64,000 bases of DNA from Secundilactobacillus mixtipabuli (GCF_002217925.1 NZ_BCMF01000010.1:1-64000); one strand, 5' to 3'; counted from the stretch's first letter, positions 10,401 to 19,466 are shown. Program-made: numbers and translations. The notes: generated by a model from the sequence alone, not told the origin.

Positions 10401-11187
10401 TGTTGAACTCTGATAATGGCGACAGCAAACTATCCATGTAGCTGACTGCCTTATCAATCGCCGCATTTTCTGCCAATTCTCGGCCCTGCTGCAGCTCTCG
10501 CTTGGCGGTGTCCAATTGCTGCCGGATAAGCGGCAAGAGTTGTTCTTGAACGATTGGGCTTGCCATGAGCGGGCCGTCGACTTGATACGGTTTGGCTAAC
10601 GTCTTCAGCCAAGCACTTGGATCTGGTTTGGCACCCATAAATTGGAAGACCTGCATCACTTTATCCGTTAGGCCATCATCGCTGCGGTCATTGGAAAAGT
10701 TCGTCACTAGACGCTTAAAAGTACCGTCTTCATCATCTTGATATAATTGCTCGCGGACATCGTTCCAGACTTCATCCTGCAACAATGCGCTTTCAGATTG
10801 ATCACCCAAGATGCGAAAAACAGGATCCAAGTTAATGAGATAGTAGTAACGTTCAACGATTCGCTGACAGAAAGCATCCAGCGTGCTGATATCGGCAACG
10901 GGTAAAACAGCTAATTGACGGGATAAATAGCGTTGCTCTGACGCGTTAGCCTGACTGATCTGCTTTCTAAGTGCAGTCTCGATTCGTTCCTTCATTTCCG
11001 CTGCAGCTGCTCGCGTAAAGGTCACGATCAGGAGATTTTCCAAACTTTCGTGGTCTAAGATCATGTTGATTACTCGGTCCACTAACACCCGGGTTTTTCC
11101 TGAACCAGCGGAGGCTGAAACCAGCAAATTAGTTTGATGCGTTGCTAAGACCAGTTTCTGACTGTCTGTATATTCAATTTTAGCCAC
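7486..11187 (-). CDS. addA: ATP-dependent helicase/nuclease subunit A (AddA/RexA)
   Basis: 1233 aa, full length for AddA. It is a UvrD-type superfamily 1 helicase with a C-terminal nuclease. Walker A is SASAGSGKT (24-32). Walker B/motif II is MIDEYQDTN (near 395). Motif VI is KLYVALTRAEQRLYIVG. The nuclease motif LFDYKTDYV is near 1180. With AddB it should resect double-strand breaks and load RecA at Chi. It starts with GTG after GAGGAGG and overlaps the end of addB by 8 bases, implying translational coupling. Confidence 0.95.
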   Translation of the reverse strand: MAKIEYTDSQKLVLATHQTNLLVSASAGSGKTRVLVDRVINMILDHESLENLLIVTFTRAAAAEMKERIETALRKQISQANASEQRYLSRQLAVLPVADISTLDAFCQRIVERYYYLINLDPVFRILGDQSESALLQDEVWNDVREQLYQDDEDGTFKRLVTNFSNDRSDDGLTDKVMQVFQFMGAKPDPSAWLKTLAKPYQVDGPLMASPIVQEQLLPLIRQQLDTAKRELQQGRELAENAAIDKAVSYMDSLLSPLSEFNMAELSWNGLRLGLNEFPWGRLPSIGKKSAEYADYQDIKETFVTHRDNAKDALETAAKLMPLPEAETAEAMNKSRGIVEELAEVVQKFATAYDAEKRRRHVWEFSDIEHFALQILRAPSPEAVAVREQLSKDYHEIMIDEYQDTNELQEAIMTTLAHDQPGNLFMVGDIKQSIYRFRLAEPKLFIDKFNRYRQDPQAGKEITLAENFRSMKNVDEFTNLIFTQIMDEQLGQIKYAGSAKLKYGASYPETLPNVASLMIYDTDAPSEVGADDIPDGDEGQVTLIAQKIRELLATGTEIWDRKKGEKRLLKYADIAIIASTKKNNLTIQDQFGRADIPVQINDAQSYFKTTEVQIMMAMLQIIDNPYQDISLAAVLRSPIVGLNENELAYLRVNDKTDDYYSALLHFYHAYHTEYAGNQYADGLFPKIQLFLEQLNQFQTTARQKQLATLIWQIYQTTGFLDYVAGMPAGQQRQANLHALYERAADYEQNGFKGLFQFVRFIERMQRNDHDLAEAKTRATEDAVQVMTIHGSKGLEYPVVFLLNASKKFNLQDLTDRAILNNQLGIGIDYFDPEKRVAAPTLPKLVIQSATRKEALAEEMRKLYVALTRAEQRLYIVGECKGQDSLIKSWSAANHDDSLVLNPNLREKTHTFLDWIGLALMRHPGFKLNPEKKVLPALKTDETQFDVTFYSADDLASMGPRLKAESGEKWLQDLKEQSATADYADVNVDEINQLMSFNYHYQAETQTTAYQSVSEIKRLFEDPDLKQLGDYQPEWQTAQGGNRFVTHDLEQPAFMQTINEPTSAEVGTATHLILQELDLKQPVDLKAVQTVIDRLVDQKVMQQPVADRIKQEQIVNFFASGFGQTILQHQDSLKRETPFSLLLPAKDAFASVQDEEAKILIHGIIDGYFVTEDGITLFDYKTDYVQPTEDGVEKVKHRYEGQLKLYALALAKMSHRPVTSRYLYLLSIGQLVRV

Positions 11188-14100
11188 GATGGTTAACCTC
11201 CTCTTCGATCCGTTTCATAATCTCATCGGCTTTCGATGGCGCTGACTGCAGTCGATAACTGTTTTCCGGCAGCATAGGATCAAACTGCATGATTGACGTA
11301 TACGGTGAATTAGTCATCGCCGTTGGGCCACTCAGCGGCTTATAGGGATTGATAGCCAGTTGACCGCTGAAAATATTATTGCCGGCTTCGGTAATTTTCA
11401 TCTCTGTATATTTCAATAGATGATTTAATTGCGTCATCGTAATAATCGAATTAGATTTAGCAACTGAACCATCCTTTTTAAACTTAAACGGAAAGACTTT
11501 GGCCGCTTCACTGACGGCTAATTGCGGTTCAAGCCCGTGAAGCAAGTCATCATCTGCCACTAAAACCCCTTCGTAGCGCTCTTTTGCCAATAAAGCACTT
11601 GAAATATCTGTCTTGATATCACTCGGTTTTAAGCGCGGATTTTGTAAGTGCAGGTAAAGTGCGCCTGCCAGTTGCGCTTCTGGATCATCAGCGATCAAAG
11701 CCATATTCTGCTGAACGACATCGAGATACGTCATCATCTGCATGGCGATGCCTTCATAAATATCGTTGAATTTCACTGTCCGTTCGCTGGATTTATAATC
11801 CACAATACCAATGTATTCGCTATTTGGTAATTTCAGCGTATCAATTCGGTCGATTTTTCCGCGGACCCGAATTTGCTTTTTCTCCGGTAAATCAAAAACC
11901 AAGGGTGGCAAGCCATCTTCGGCGCCAATATGGCCAAACAGAACTTCAGTTTTGCGAGCGCGCATCGGTGTGTACTGGCTTTGTTTATGGAACGTGGCTG
12001 CCATTTGACGAACCACGCCAATCAGCTGTCCTTTAATAAAAGCCATCCGCTGACTGCTATTCAAAATGGCATACTGTAAGTTTTTCGGGTCGTTTAAGAT
12101 TCGGCCGGTAATGTCATCAATCAGTTCGTTAAGTTGCTGGTCATCTAAATCAGCCAGATCAATTTTTTCGGCATTGACCCGTTTCATTAATTGATCCATA
12201 GCCGCGTGGAAAAATTCGCCGGTATTTGCCGGTGATAATTCAAATTCATCTCGTTCGCGCAGTTTCAAACCGTACTTCAAGAAGTAAGCATACTGATTAC
12301 GATAAAACTCTTCCAGCTTAGAAATCGAACTATTGATCGTACTGCCGTATAAGCCGGTGACGATCTCAGCGTCCAATTGAGCCGGAACGTTGCGGTAAGA
12401 AATACTGCCGAGTAATTTCTCCGTTAAGCCCTTATTTTCTCCTTGACTGAGTATACGATAAACGTACTGCCATGACGGACTTAGTTGGACGTTACGGTCA
12501 CGGCTGTCGTTACTAGCTTGAATCAGATGCCGCAACGTAGCGCGTTTAGCTCCCAAATACGGTCTCAGATCCGACTGTTCTGCTTGAGGCGTCGCCGTGT
12601 GACTAATTGTTGGTAAATCAAAATGTGTCTGAATCCGTTCCAAATAAGGACTGATTTGATTTTGAGCGTCATCGCCCGCATTGATGGGATAGGTAAAAAT
12701 CAGTCGTTCGCTAGGCGTCATGAAGGCCAGGTAGTTAATGTACGGTTCCCCTTGCAACGTCATGATGCCATCATCATTTAAGTACTCACCTTCCGGCAAC
12801 GTCAATTTTTGACGGTCTTGGTCATTTAGTAAATGTGTGGGTAAGGTGGTGTCAGGCATCGTTTTATCCGTGGATCCAATCATAAACGTGATCCGCCGAT
12901 TATTCATTTGGATAATGCCGCTTTCAGAAATCATGACCTGATCTAATGTTGAAGGGATTTGAGAATAATTAGCTCCTTCGAAACCAGCTTGTAACAACGC
13001 GAGAAAGTCCTGCGATTGAAAGAGCCGGTCCCCTAAAATCGTGACGTATTCGTCCAGTAAGTTGCAAAAGGTCTGCCAAACCTGTTCTGGCTGGCCCGCC
13101 TGAACCAAATCGCCGGTATCAATCGCCTGGTCCCGCCAAGCCATCAGTTGATCAACAACCCCGTTTTGAGTCATAAAGTTAACTAATAAAGTGGCGGCTT
13201 CCCGGCCATTTTTGACCTTATCCAGCTTCTGATAGAAAGGAACCAGCGTATCCCGGACATATTTTCTAATCCCATTGATTTGGTCTGAGGTCGCTTGGTC
13301 CGCATCGGTCACAGTCCCTAAGTCATCACTGTGCAAACGCGCATATGGCCAGTCTTCCTTTTGTAGCCAGCGAGAGCCTTGATAGCCCATCTTTAAAACC
13401 CAGTTTTCGGTTTTAAATAACGCATCCCGAAAGCTATCAATGGCCAGATAATGACCATCACCATTTTTTGGAATCAACAGTTCCGTTTTAAGCAACCGCA
13501 TAATGTCTGCGTACTGAAAATGCTTACGTTTGATCTCAAAAATGGCGTCAATTAACTCGACTAAAGGATGGTCAGCCATTGACTGCTGGACGTCACTAAA
13601 GTAGGGAATTTCTTGTGTATTCATAATGGGCGCCAAAATGGTTTCGTATTGATCCAAATGACGCGTTAAAATCAGAAAATCACGGTAACGGTAACCTTTT
13701 TCAGCCACCAATTGACGGATCATGGTCGCTACCCGGGCAACCTCAGCGTACCGGTTATCCGCCTGGATAATTTGAATATTATTGGGCTGTGATAACGTCT
13801 CCGTTTGCGTTGACGTGACCCCCGTTGCCGTTGACTGCCAGTAAGTCTCCAATTGTTGTAATTCCGGTGTTGTGCGGGCGCCTTTAGCTTTAATATCGTG
13901 TAAAACCGGTACCGACAATGCCCGTGCTGTTTGATACAGCCGCATGTATGTTCGAGCTGGCTGATAAAATAAACTCTGTTCGTTGATCGTATCAGCCGTT
14001 GGCGTTCCCTGATCAAGGATCAATGCCACTTTTACTTCAGCCGCGTGGCTCATCAACGTTGATAGCAACTTCATTTCCTGTGCGGAGAATTGCGTTTGAG

Positions 14101-14737
14101 AAAAGCCATCAAAGTAGAAATGGGCATGACTTAAATCGATGTTTTCCAAATAAGCACTCAACTGATTCAGCAAGTCGGTATTAGCGACGTACTTGTTCGT
14201 CATGGCCTGCTCAAAACTGTCGTAGATCAAAACTAGATCGTGCAATTTAGCATCAAGATCCGCACTGGTTCCCGTCATTTTCTTAGCAACTTGGTCCAAA
14301 TCTAGGACGCTGACCTGACCCGTTTTCAGTTCTAATATCTGCCTTGTCAATAAACTGATGAACCCCGGTCGATCTGCCTCACCGGCAAACAGCCGCAGCT
14401 CGTCTTGATGATCTAAAATAGCTTGGTAGACCAGCATGTTCATCCCTGCCTGAGAGATTCGTGGTAATTGATACGCAGGTGCGCTTTTCATAAAGAACCA
14501 AGCCAAACGTGTCAGCGATAGCACTTGAACACCTGACTGAGCGTAAGCGTCCTTTGACGTCCCAGATAACTCTGCCAGCCGGGTCAGGACCTGCACTTCA
14601 GATTCGAACTTGATATGGTTTGGTACTAAGTAATAGAACTGGTCATCAGGGTGTTCCTGCTGCGCCTTTGCAAGCTCCGATAAGAGGCTTTCCTCATGGT
14701 CCACACTCGCTTTTCCAATCACAAACTGCAACGTCAT
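11180..14737 (-). CDS. addB: Helicase-exonuclease subunit B, RexB type (AddB)
   Basis: 1185 aa. It begins TLQFVIGKASVDHEE, where Bacillus AddB has a Walker A loop; that loop is missing here, as in RexB of streptococci and lactobacilli. The C-terminal nuclease motif IGIVDYKSSERTVKF is intact near residue 980. The four cysteines that hold the iron-sulfur cluster of Bacillus AddB are not visible. So this looks like the cluster-less RexB branch, contributing the second nuclease and Chi recognition. First gene of the rexB-rexA pair; its ATG follows AAAGGAACGAAG. Confidence 0.93.
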   Translation of the reverse strand: MTLQFVIGKASVDHEESLLSELAKAQQEHPDDQFYYLVPNHIKFESEVQVLTRLAELSGTSKDAYAQSGVQVLSLTRLAWFFMKSAPAYQLPRISQAGMNMLVYQAILDHQDELRLFAGEADRPGFISLLTRQILELKTGQVSVLDLDQVAKKMTGTSADLDAKLHDLVLIYDSFEQAMTNKYVANTDLLNQLSAYLENIDLSHAHFYFDGFSQTQFSAQEMKLLSTLMSHAAEVKVALILDQGTPTADTINEQSLFYQPARTYMRLYQTARALSVPVLHDIKAKGARTTPELQQLETYWQSTATGVTSTQTETLSQPNNIQIIQADNRYAEVARVATMIRQLVAEKGYRYRDFLILTRHLDQYETILAPIMNTQEIPYFSDVQQSMADHPLVELIDAIFEIKRKHFQYADIMRLLKTELLIPKNGDGHYLAIDSFRDALFKTENWVLKMGYQGSRWLQKEDWPYARLHSDDLGTVTDADQATSDQINGIRKYVRDTLVPFYQKLDKVKNGREAATLLVNFMTQNGVVDQLMAWRDQAIDTGDLVQAGQPEQVWQTFCNLLDEYVTILGDRLFQSQDFLALLQAGFEGANYSQIPSTLDQVMISESGIIQMNNRRITFMIGSTDKTMPDTTLPTHLLNDQDRQKLTLPEGEYLNDDGIMTLQGEPYINYLAFMTPSERLIFTYPINAGDDAQNQISPYLERIQTHFDLPTISHTATPQAEQSDLRPYLGAKRATLRHLIQASNDSRDRNVQLSPSWQYVYRILSQGENKGLTEKLLGSISYRNVPAQLDAEIVTGLYGSTINSSISKLEEFYRNQYAYFLKYGLKLRERDEFELSPANTGEFFHAAMDQLMKRVNAEKIDLADLDDQQLNELIDDITGRILNDPKNLQYAILNSSQRMAFIKGQLIGVVRQMAATFHKQSQYTPMRARKTEVLFGHIGAEDGLPPLVFDLPEKKQIRVRGKIDRIDTLKLPNSEYIGIVDYKSSERTVKFNDIYEGIAMQMMTYLDVVQQNMALIADDPEAQLAGALYLHLQNPRLKPSDIKTDISSALLAKERYEGVLVADDDLLHGLEPQLAVSEAAKVFPFKFKKDGSVAKSNSIITMTQLNHLLKYTEMKITEAGNNIFSGQLAINPYKPLSGPTAMTNSPYTSIMQFDPMLPENSYRLQSAPSKADEIMKRIEEEVNHRG

Positions 14738-14925
14738 TGTCTTCGTTCCTTTCTGTTATTCATGTCACGGCAAACCTGCGAGATCCAGATTATCTTCGGC
14801 ATTTTTCTGCTATTATCATAGCATATTTGAACGTTTGTTCGAGTCGTTTTCCCGATTTTAAATGAAATCATTTCCCGCCATTAAATTGGCTTTTAGCAGC
14901 AATCCCGCAGCCAGCAAAATAAATA
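14738..14925. other. Non-coding gap upstream of addB
   Basis: Between the addB start and the terminator of the DJ-1/PfpI gene I see only the presumed addB promoter region. No convincing gene or repeat is present. Confidence 0.4.
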
Positions 14926-14971
14926 CGGCGAAGACTTGAATACAGATCACTTTCTGCATCAGTCTTCGCCG
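14926..14971 (-). terminator. Terminator downstream of the DJ-1/PfpI gene
   Basis: Inverted repeat CGGCGAAGACT / AGTCTTCGCCG with a 24-base loop, followed on the minus strand by a T-rich ATTTATTTT run. Confidence 0.7.
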
Positions 14972-15019
14972 TTAAGTTTAGTGGTGGTTTACTACAATGG
15001 GGTTATTTTAAATTGGTAC

Positions 15020-15526
15020 CTAGTGCGCTAGGGCGTCGATCAAAACTTGGTTGAATGCCGGAATATCTTTAGGTTCCCGACTGGTAATCAAATTGCCATC
15101 TACGACCACTGGCTGGTCCTCAACGCGGGCACCAGCATAGTACAGATCAGGTTGCACGGTCAGATATGAGGTCATCGTTCGGCCGTGAACCAATCCGGTT
15201 TGAATCATCAACTGAGGCCCGTGGCAAAGCGCTGAAATCAGCTTATTGGTCATCAAAAAGTGCTTCGTAAATTCAATAAAGCGCTGGTCAGCACGTAACT
15301 GGTCTGGCGAAAAACCGCCCGGAATATAGAGCGCGTCGAAATCTTCTGGCTGAACGTTAGCGATCGATTGGTCAATGGTAATGACTGTACCATGTTTACC
15401 GGCAACAGTGTTTTTTTCAAAGCCAATCACGGTAACCTCATGCCCGGCCTCACGAATGGCGTTCACCGGATCAACGAACTCAACGTCTTCCACCAAATCG
15501 GTAACAACAACTGCAACTTTTTTCAT
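15020..15526 (-). CDS. DJ-1/PfpI family protein
   Basis: 168 aa, of the single-domain PfpI/YhbO type. The nucleophile elbow ALCHGPQL carries the reactive Cys followed by His (about residues 101-102), and the acidic partner lies in YIPGGFSPDQL. Relatives act as glyoxalases or deglycases or in stress protection; activity here is not shown. A GGAGGAAG site precedes the ATG. It is divergent from an HxlR regulator 188 bases away, a common arrangement in which HxlR controls the stress gene. Confidence 0.9.
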   Translation of the reverse strand: MKKVAVVVTDLVEDVEFVDPVNAIREAGHEVTVIGFEKNTVAGKHGTVITIDQSIANVQPEDFDALYIPGGFSPDQLRADQRFIEFTKHFLMTNKLISALCHGPQLMIQTGLVHGRTMTSYLTVQPDLYYAGARVEDQPVVVDGNLITSREPKDIPAFNQVLIDALAH

Positions 15527-15714
15527 GAGATCTTCCTCCTTTGGTTTGTAATGCCATTATTCCTGCTCAGCAAAAGATTCGCAATAACGCACTTTTTTGT
15601 GCCTATGCGCTTAGAAAATTTTGAATCATCTTTCTTGTTCTGCGCGAAAAGCTGGTATATGATTTTATTCTACTGACTCACCTATCATGAGAAATCAGCG
15701 TTTTGGAGGTTAAC

Positions 15715-16101
15715 ATGACTGATACATTAAGAAAGTACACCCGCGAAAAAATTCAGCAAAAAGACTTTGATTGTGCAAAGGAATATACGCTTTCGATGTT
15801 TTCAGGCAAATACAAGATCGTCATTATCTATCACCTGTTTCACGACGGGACAATGCGGTTTAACGCCATTCAACGACTGTTAGATGACGCTACCCATAAA
15901 ATGCTGGCGCAGCAGCTCAAAGAATTAGCCGCTGACGGACTCGTCACGCGTCGAGAAGAAATGACCAACAATCGGAAAGCCGTGTATTATAGTTTGACAC
16001 CAACGGGAGCAAGCTTGATGCCAATTATCGAAGCCATGTTCAGCTGGGGAACTAATCGGCTAGACGCCCTGCAGTTGGAAAACAACTTTAAGTTGCAATA
16101 A
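15715..16101 (+). CDS. HxlR family transcriptional regulator
   Basis: 128 aa winged-helix repressor. The N-terminus carries the conserved Cys in KDFDCAKEYTL, then FSGKYKIVIIYHL, equivalent to the GGKWxxxIL motif. The recognition region is THKMLAQQLKELAADGLVTRREE, followed by the YYSLTPTGASL wing. HxlR proteins often sense electrophiles through that Cys. The start at 15715 follows TGGAGG, 6 bases upstream. The divergent DJ-1/PfpI gene is the likely target. Confidence 0.9.
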   Translation: MTDTLRKYTREKIQQKDFDCAKEYTLSMFSGKYKIVIIYHLFHDGTMRFNAIQRLLDDATHKMLAQQLKELAADGLVTRREEMTNNRKAVYYSLTPTGASLMPIIEAMFSWGTNRLDALQLENNFKLQ

Positions 16102-16147
16102 TTGTTTCACATGAAACTTTTTATCAGCAAAACTAACAAGAAAGTAG

Positions 16148-16363
16148 TTGTGCCGTAAGTCTATATCGACAAGGATTTAATTTAATTTCTTGTCGCATAC
16201 ACAATCTAAAATTTACTTTAGCTCACTACTTAGATATAGCCTTACCCTGCTCTACAACTCAGATTCCGGCCATATAACAACAAACGACGCCATCCCGATA
16301 AAGCCCATCGAAATGGCGTCGTTTGTTGTTATATTCTGGAATCTACCGAGTTGTGTCACAGCC
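16148..16363. repeat. Nested-palindrome repeat family A, copy 2 (long form)
   Basis: Very similar to the copy at 2354 over its whole length, including the leading GTGCCGTAAGTCTATATCGAC block and the TAGATATAGCC segment. The outer arms ACAACTCAGATTCC / GGAATCTACCGAGTTGT are conserved. The inner stem (AACAACAAACGACGCC...GGCGTCGTTTGTTGTT) differs from copy 1 yet stays paired. It lies between convergent genes. Confidence 0.8.
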
Positions 16364-16368
16364 CTTTG

Positions 16369-16719
16369 TTAGTTTTGATTCAATTTAATGAAATTTTCTT
16401 TTAAAACTGCATTAGTGTAGCGCTCTAAATCAGCCAAAGCTTCTGGGTCATCATTTTGATGTGCGGCTTTGCTTTCCGCAATTGCCCATTTAGCTAAATT
16501 ATCTGTAATGGGTACGATATCCTGCAAAATTTGCATTTTTGCTTGGTCAGCATGCGCTTCTCGGATTGACTTGAAGCTTTCATAATCGGTGATCAAGCGC
16601 AAGTTATCGCCACTACTAAATTCGGTCGACTCAAAAATAACAAAGTGAGATTTTTGGTTCGCCTCATCCATTTGCGATTTAAGCATATCCAGTTGCTCAG
16701 GGTTTGTTTTAATCGTCAC
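16369..16719 (-). CDS. Hypothetical protein, 116 aa
   Basis: Small soluble, helix-rich acidic protein that I do not recognise. The GTG at 16719 is chosen because AAGAGGTGA lies about 7 bases upstream; the nearby ATG is in another frame and stops at once. There is no signal peptide or membrane segment. The stop codon follows the right arm of the neighbouring repeat by only 5 bases. Confidence 0.6.
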   Translation of the reverse strand: MTIKTNPEQLDMLKSQMDEANQKSHFVIFESTEFSSGDNLRLITDYESFKSIREAHADQAKMQILQDIVPITDNLAKWAIAESKAAHQNDDPEALADLERYTNAVLKENFIKLNQN

Positions 16720-16798
16720 AGCGCATCACCTCTTACATTCATTTTAACAAATTTTCGACTTGTAAACGAGATGCAATGAGGCTTTTAACTCATTTTAA

Positions 16799-18061
16799 CT
16801 ATTTACGGACCTGGCCATCGCCATAGATGATGTACTTGGTCGATGTCAACTCGTGTAAGCCCATTGGTCCACGAGCATGCAGCTTCTGTGTACTGATCCC
16901 GATTTCGGCGCCAAAGCCGAATTCAAAACCATCCGTAAATCGAGTTGAAGCGTTGATATAAACACACGCCGCGTCGATTTGCTGCAAGAAGCGCTGACCA
17001 TTTTGGTAATTGTCAGTGATGATTGCTTCGGAATGCTTGGTGTTGTGGGCGTTAATGTGTGCAATCGCTTCATCTTCGGAATCCACGACCTTCACTGCCA
17101 TAATCAGATCGTTGTATTCTTCATCCCAATCGGCAGCTGTTGCCGGTACCATGCTTGGTACAATGGCACAAGCCCGTTCGTCGCCACGCAGTTGAACACC
17201 TTGATCAGCTAATGCGGCGGCAATCACTGGCAAATACTCATCCGCCACAGCACTGTGAATCACTAATTTTTCTGCAGCGTTGCAGACTGATGGGCGCTGA
17301 ACCTTGGCGTTCACGGTAATATCAACCGCCATCTGCAATTCAGCGTATTGATCCACGTAGATATGACAATTACCGGCGCCCGTTTCAATCACGGGAACCT
17401 TCGCCGTTGAAACCACGCGTTGAATCAACCCGCGGCCGCCACGAGGAATCAAAACGTCCAAATACCCTGTCAAGGCCATCATTTCGTTAGCAACCTCATG
17501 AGAAGTATCGTGCACCAGTTGAACCGCGTTCTCATCGACACCAAGCTGTTTCAACGCTTTGCGGAGAACATCACTAATGGCAATGTTCGTTTGGATGGCT
17601 TCTTTACCGCCACGCAGCATCACCGCATTGCCACTTTTGTAGCTCAATGCTGAGGCGTCTGCCGTCACGTTTGGCCGGGCTTCAAAGATGATTCCGATCA
17701 CCCCGAGGGGAACACGCTGTTTGCCGATCATTAAGCCGGCTTCGTTCTTCCACATTTTATCCACGCTGCCAATTGGGTCTGGTAATTGAGCAACTTGTCG
17801 CATGCCTTCAGCCATATCGTTGATACGATCGGCGGTTAACGTCAAACGGTCAACAAAACTGGCTTTCAAATCTGTTGCGTTAGTCAAATCCTGCTGGTTG
17901 GCAGCTAAAATAGCGTCCGTATTGGCCACTAAAGCATCCGCCATCGCAGCCAAACCATCGTTTCGCTGCTGGTTAGACAGTTGTGCTAACTGCGTCTCAG
18001 CCTTGCGTGCCAGTTGGCCCATCTCTTCAAGACGGGTAAATTTCATCGTTTCATTAGCCAT
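16799..18061 (-). CDS. proA: Glutamate-5-semialdehyde dehydrogenase (gamma-glutamyl phosphate reductase)
   Basis: 420 aa, second enzyme of proline synthesis, reducing gamma-glutamyl phosphate with NADPH. Aldehyde dehydrogenase fold: FEARPNVTADASALSYKSGN is the family signature, the catalytic Cys is in QRPSVCNAAEKL, and FGAEIGISTQKLHARGPMGL is near the end. The ATG at 18061 has an AAAGGGG site 9 bases upstream. Its start overlaps the last 8 bases of proB, so the two genes are translationally coupled. Confidence 0.95.
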   Translation of the reverse strand: MANETMKFTRLEEMGQLARKAETQLAQLSNQQRNDGLAAMADALVANTDAILAANQQDLTNATDLKASFVDRLTLTADRINDMAEGMRQVAQLPDPIGSVDKMWKNEAGLMIGKQRVPLGVIGIIFEARPNVTADASALSYKSGNAVMLRGGKEAIQTNIAISDVLRKALKQLGVDENAVQLVHDTSHEVANEMMALTGYLDVLIPRGGRGLIQRVVSTAKVPVIETGAGNCHIYVDQYAELQMAVDITVNAKVQRPSVCNAAEKLVIHSAVADEYLPVIAAALADQGVQLRGDERACAIVPSMVPATAADWDEEYNDLIMAVKVVDSEDEAIAHINAHNTKHSEAIITDNYQNGQRFLQQIDAACVYINASTRFTDGFEFGFGAEIGISTQKLHARGPMGLHELTSTKYIIYGDGQVRK

Positions 18062-18890
18062 GTTGAACGGCCCCTTTCCCTTCAGGGGTAAACCAGGTAC
18101 CAACCGGTTTACCAGCTAAAATATCCAAAATAATCGCTGGGTCTTTGCCACTTGCTAACACCATTTGGCGGTTGTCTTTTAACATGATTTCAGCTGCTGT
18201 CAGCTTCGTCACCATACCACCTGTCCCATAACGGCTGCCTCGGCCGCCCGCTACCGCATAAGTATCGTCATTAATTTCATGAATCGTAGGAATCAGCTGG
18301 GCATCATCGTGTGTGAGTGGATTTTGATCATAAAAGCCTTCAATATCGGACAGCATGATCAGCAAGTCAGCATCCACGTGGGTGGCAACAATGGCAGAAA
18401 GTTGATCATTGTCACCAAACTTGGTCCGATGATCCATTTCATCGACCGCGATGGAGTCATTTTCATTCACAATTGGGACCACGTGTTTAGCCAAAAGCCG
18501 GTCAAACGTGTCCATAACATGTTGGTTGCTGGCAGGAAAATCAAATACGTCATGCGTCAGCAATAACTGACCGATAGTCTGATTATAGTGCGCAAACCGC
18601 TGATTAAACATCGTGATCAACTTACTCTGCCCAATGGAAGCCAGAGCTTGCTGCTCACTGATCTCCTTGGGTCGCTCCTTCAGCCGAAGTGCGTTTAAAC
18701 CGACACCGATTGCGCCAGATGAAACTAAAATAACTTCTTTTCCCTGCCCGCAAAGGGTACTGAGCGCGAACGCCAGTTGGTCGATCACCCTCAGATTTAA
18801 CCCGCCCGTAGGGTAAACCAAGCTACTAGTCCCAACTTTAACGACTAATCGTTTCACATTCATATTTCGGTTGCTGAGCTGAGCTCCCAT
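18054..18890 (-). CDS. proB: Glutamate 5-kinase, short form
   Basis: First enzyme of proline synthesis (ATP + glutamate). Amino-acid-kinase motifs are VVKVGTSSL, the VSSGAIGVG loop, NENDSIAV and FGDNDQLSA, and GTGGMVTKLTAAEIM. It stops soon after the kinase domain, so it lacks the C-terminal PUA domain of the Escherichia coli enzyme, as is common in lactobacilli. The start is uncertain: candidates are ATG 18890 (used here), ATG 18863 or TTG 18929, none with a strong ribosome binding site. First gene of proBA. Confidence 0.92.
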   Translation of the reverse strand: MGAQLSNRNMNVKRLVVKVGTSSLVYPTGGLNLRVIDQLAFALSTLCGQGKEVILVSSGAIGVGLNALRLKERPKEISEQQALASIGQSKLITMFNQRFAHYNQTIGQLLLTHDVFDFPASNQHVMDTFDRLLAKHVVPIVNENDSIAVDEMDHRTKFGDNDQLSAIVATHVDADLLIMLSDIEGFYDQNPLTHDDAQLIPTIHEINDDTYAVAGGRGSRYGTGGMVTKLTAAEIMLKDNRQMVLASGKDPAIILDILAGKPVGTWFTPEGKGAVQHG

Positions 18891-19069
18891 TCCTATCCCA
18901 TCTTTCTGATTCAAGTCATTTCTAATCAAAACACCATCTCTATATTACCCATCATTATTGCTTATTTTTCAGTTTTTGACAACTAATAGAAACGGCTTTC
19001 CCCCATTTAATTTAATGAAATCTAGATGAGATATGGAATTGATTACATTAAAAAAATCTCATTTTATTC

Positions 19070-19099
19070 TTGACTTTTAATTTTAAATGACTATTATTA
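19070..19099 (+). promoter_or_regulatory. Promoter of the T-box/brnQ transcript
   Basis: TTGACT at 19070-19075 is followed after 17-19 bases by an ATTATTATT block that can serve as the -10. It precedes the T-box leader by about 50 bases. The surrounding 18930-19140 stretch is AT-rich and otherwise empty. Confidence 0.55.
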
Positions 19100-19144
19100 T
19101 TCACATAAACAAGTTTCACACATATCTAAATAGTTTTATTAAAG

Positions 19145-19424
19145 ACTATGCGTAGAAGAGTAGTCACTGGCAAGATTCACAGGGAGCCTCACTTAGTGCG
19201 ACGAGGTAATCGACCCAGCGATGAAAGTAATCTACAAGTCGTGACCGCGACGAATGTTCGAAGTGGTCACTGGGAATGCGCCCATTACAGCAATGAAGTA
19301 TCGTGGACCGACCGCGCATCGGTTCGCCGTACTTTTAAAGTCAATCATCGCGAGGTGGTTGAAAATTAAGGTGGTAACACGTCGATAACACGTCCTTAGC
19401 TTTTATAAGCTAGGGGCGTTTTTT
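19145..19424 (+). ncRNA. T-box riboswitch leader of brnQ
   Basis: The leader has the AGAAGAGTAG element at the base of Stem I and the T-box core AAGGTGGTAACACG at 19368-19381. An intrinsic terminator follows (CGTCCTTAGCTT / AAGCTAGGGGCG then T6, 19391-19424). Hand folding pairs GTAGA (19152-19156) with TCTAC (19231-19235), and CTGG with CCAG. This leaves GTA followed by A (19227-19230) as the likely specifier (valine); ATC (isoleucine) is an alternative if the lower helix is shorter. TGGT in the T-box would pair with an A discriminator, as in Val, Ile and Leu tRNAs. Confidence 0.9.
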
Positions 19425-19466
19425 ATTTCCCCCGTTATTCCGCCAAATTCACAGGAGGTTTTTGAT

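Noticed and set aside
19148-19369. Open frame of 73 codons upstream of brnQ
   Set aside because: It lies wholly within the T-box leader, whose structure and T-box motif explain the sequence.
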